A stretch of 6,037 nucleotides of DNA from JAYZDB01 sp036338025 (lineage in GTDB: Bacteria; Planctomycetota; UBA1135; UBA2386), in NCBI GenBank assembly GCA_036338025.1, contig JAYZDB010000327.1, positions 1-6,037 of the forward strand, given 5' to 3'. Made by a program: the position numbers and the translations under genes. This document shows, in pieces, positions 5,961-6,037 of this stretch; position 1 is the first letter of the stretch, and every line of letters starts with the position of its first letter. The notes beneath the pieces were generated by a model. That model ran no database searches. It was not told the origin of the DNA and worked only from the letters and a program-made list of their open reading frames with translations.

Positions 5961-6037
5961 CTACCACTGGCGGTGGAACCACTCGCCTTCGGGACGGTCG
6001 GTGCGCTCGAAGGTGTGGGCGCCGAACAGATCGCGCT
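5961..6037 (-). CDS. gnd: 6-phosphogluconate dehydrogenase, C-terminal end only (5' part outside window)
   Basis: Only the last 24 codons, the TAG stop (5963-5961) and two bases of the preceding codon are present. The residues read RDLFGAHTFERTDRPEGEW and end FHRQW. This matches the well-conserved C-terminal tail of decarboxylating 6-phosphogluconate dehydrogenase, which in E. coli reads QRDYFGAHTYKRIDKEG and ends FHTEWLD. The two edge bases fit a CAG codon, giving the expected Q before RD. The enzyme converts 6-phosphogluconate to ribulose 5-phosphate and CO2 with NAD(P)+ in the oxidative pentose phosphate pathway; this tail inserts into the partner subunit of the dimer. The gene lies upstream of, and in the same direction as, the secreted-protein gene, but the 188-base gap argues against tight coupling. 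The cofactor cannot be judged from this fragment. Confidence 0.85.
   Translation of the reverse strand, partial: RDLFGAHTFERTDRPEGEWFHRQW

Overview
The window is a GC-rich piece of bacterial chromosome, most likely from a planctomycete. The best pointer is the secreted protein on the minus strand at 4780-5772. It has a short signal peptide ending in AAAQ, an N-terminal region with 'IPSNTP..GTCNVIPFG' and 'AFAPCGTG', and a C-terminal 'STFGASCGPDLSLSG' module. From memory, this architecture is typical of large paralogous families in deep-branching Planctomycetota (Saltatorellus/Engelhardtia-like lineages). The absence of clear Shine-Dalgarno sequences before most starts is compatible. The taxonomic call is inference, because no rRNA or other marker is present.

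Layout, left to right. Plus strand: the 3' part of a calcineurin-like metallophosphoesterase (2-451), whose stop overlaps the GTG start of cutA (448-780). After 129 bases comes a gene for an exported protein of unknown function (910-2340), with a small SH3/Sm-like N-terminal segment and a PsbP/DcrB-like C-terminal domain. It meets the minus-strand comM/yifB-type AAA+ ATPase gene (2344-3852) tail to tail, with 3 bases between stops. A 94-base divergent spacer separates comM from a plus-strand gene for an 87-residue protein with CxxC and CxC motifs (3947-4210). This converges, with a 4-base gap, on a minus-strand gene for a 124-residue receiver-like protein lacking the phospho-acceptor aspartate (4215-4589). 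A 190-base spacer with two adjacent hairpins follows, then the secreted planctomycete-type protein (4780-5772). At the right edge is the last 24 codons of a 6-phosphogluconate dehydrogenase gene (5961-6037, minus strand).

Apart from the metallophosphoesterase-cutA pair, which looks co-transcribed, the genes do not form one pathway. They look like single genes and short units: metal or nucleotide housekeeping, natural transformation (ComM), the pentose phosphate pathway (Gnd), exported proteins and two small possible regulators. I see no mobile element, CRISPR array, tRNA, rRNA or clear multi-gene new system. The least explained parts are the CxxC/CxC small protein, the degenerate receiver protein, the exported two-domain protein with a perfect 10-bp inverted repeat inside its gene, and the tandem hairpins at 4685-4734.
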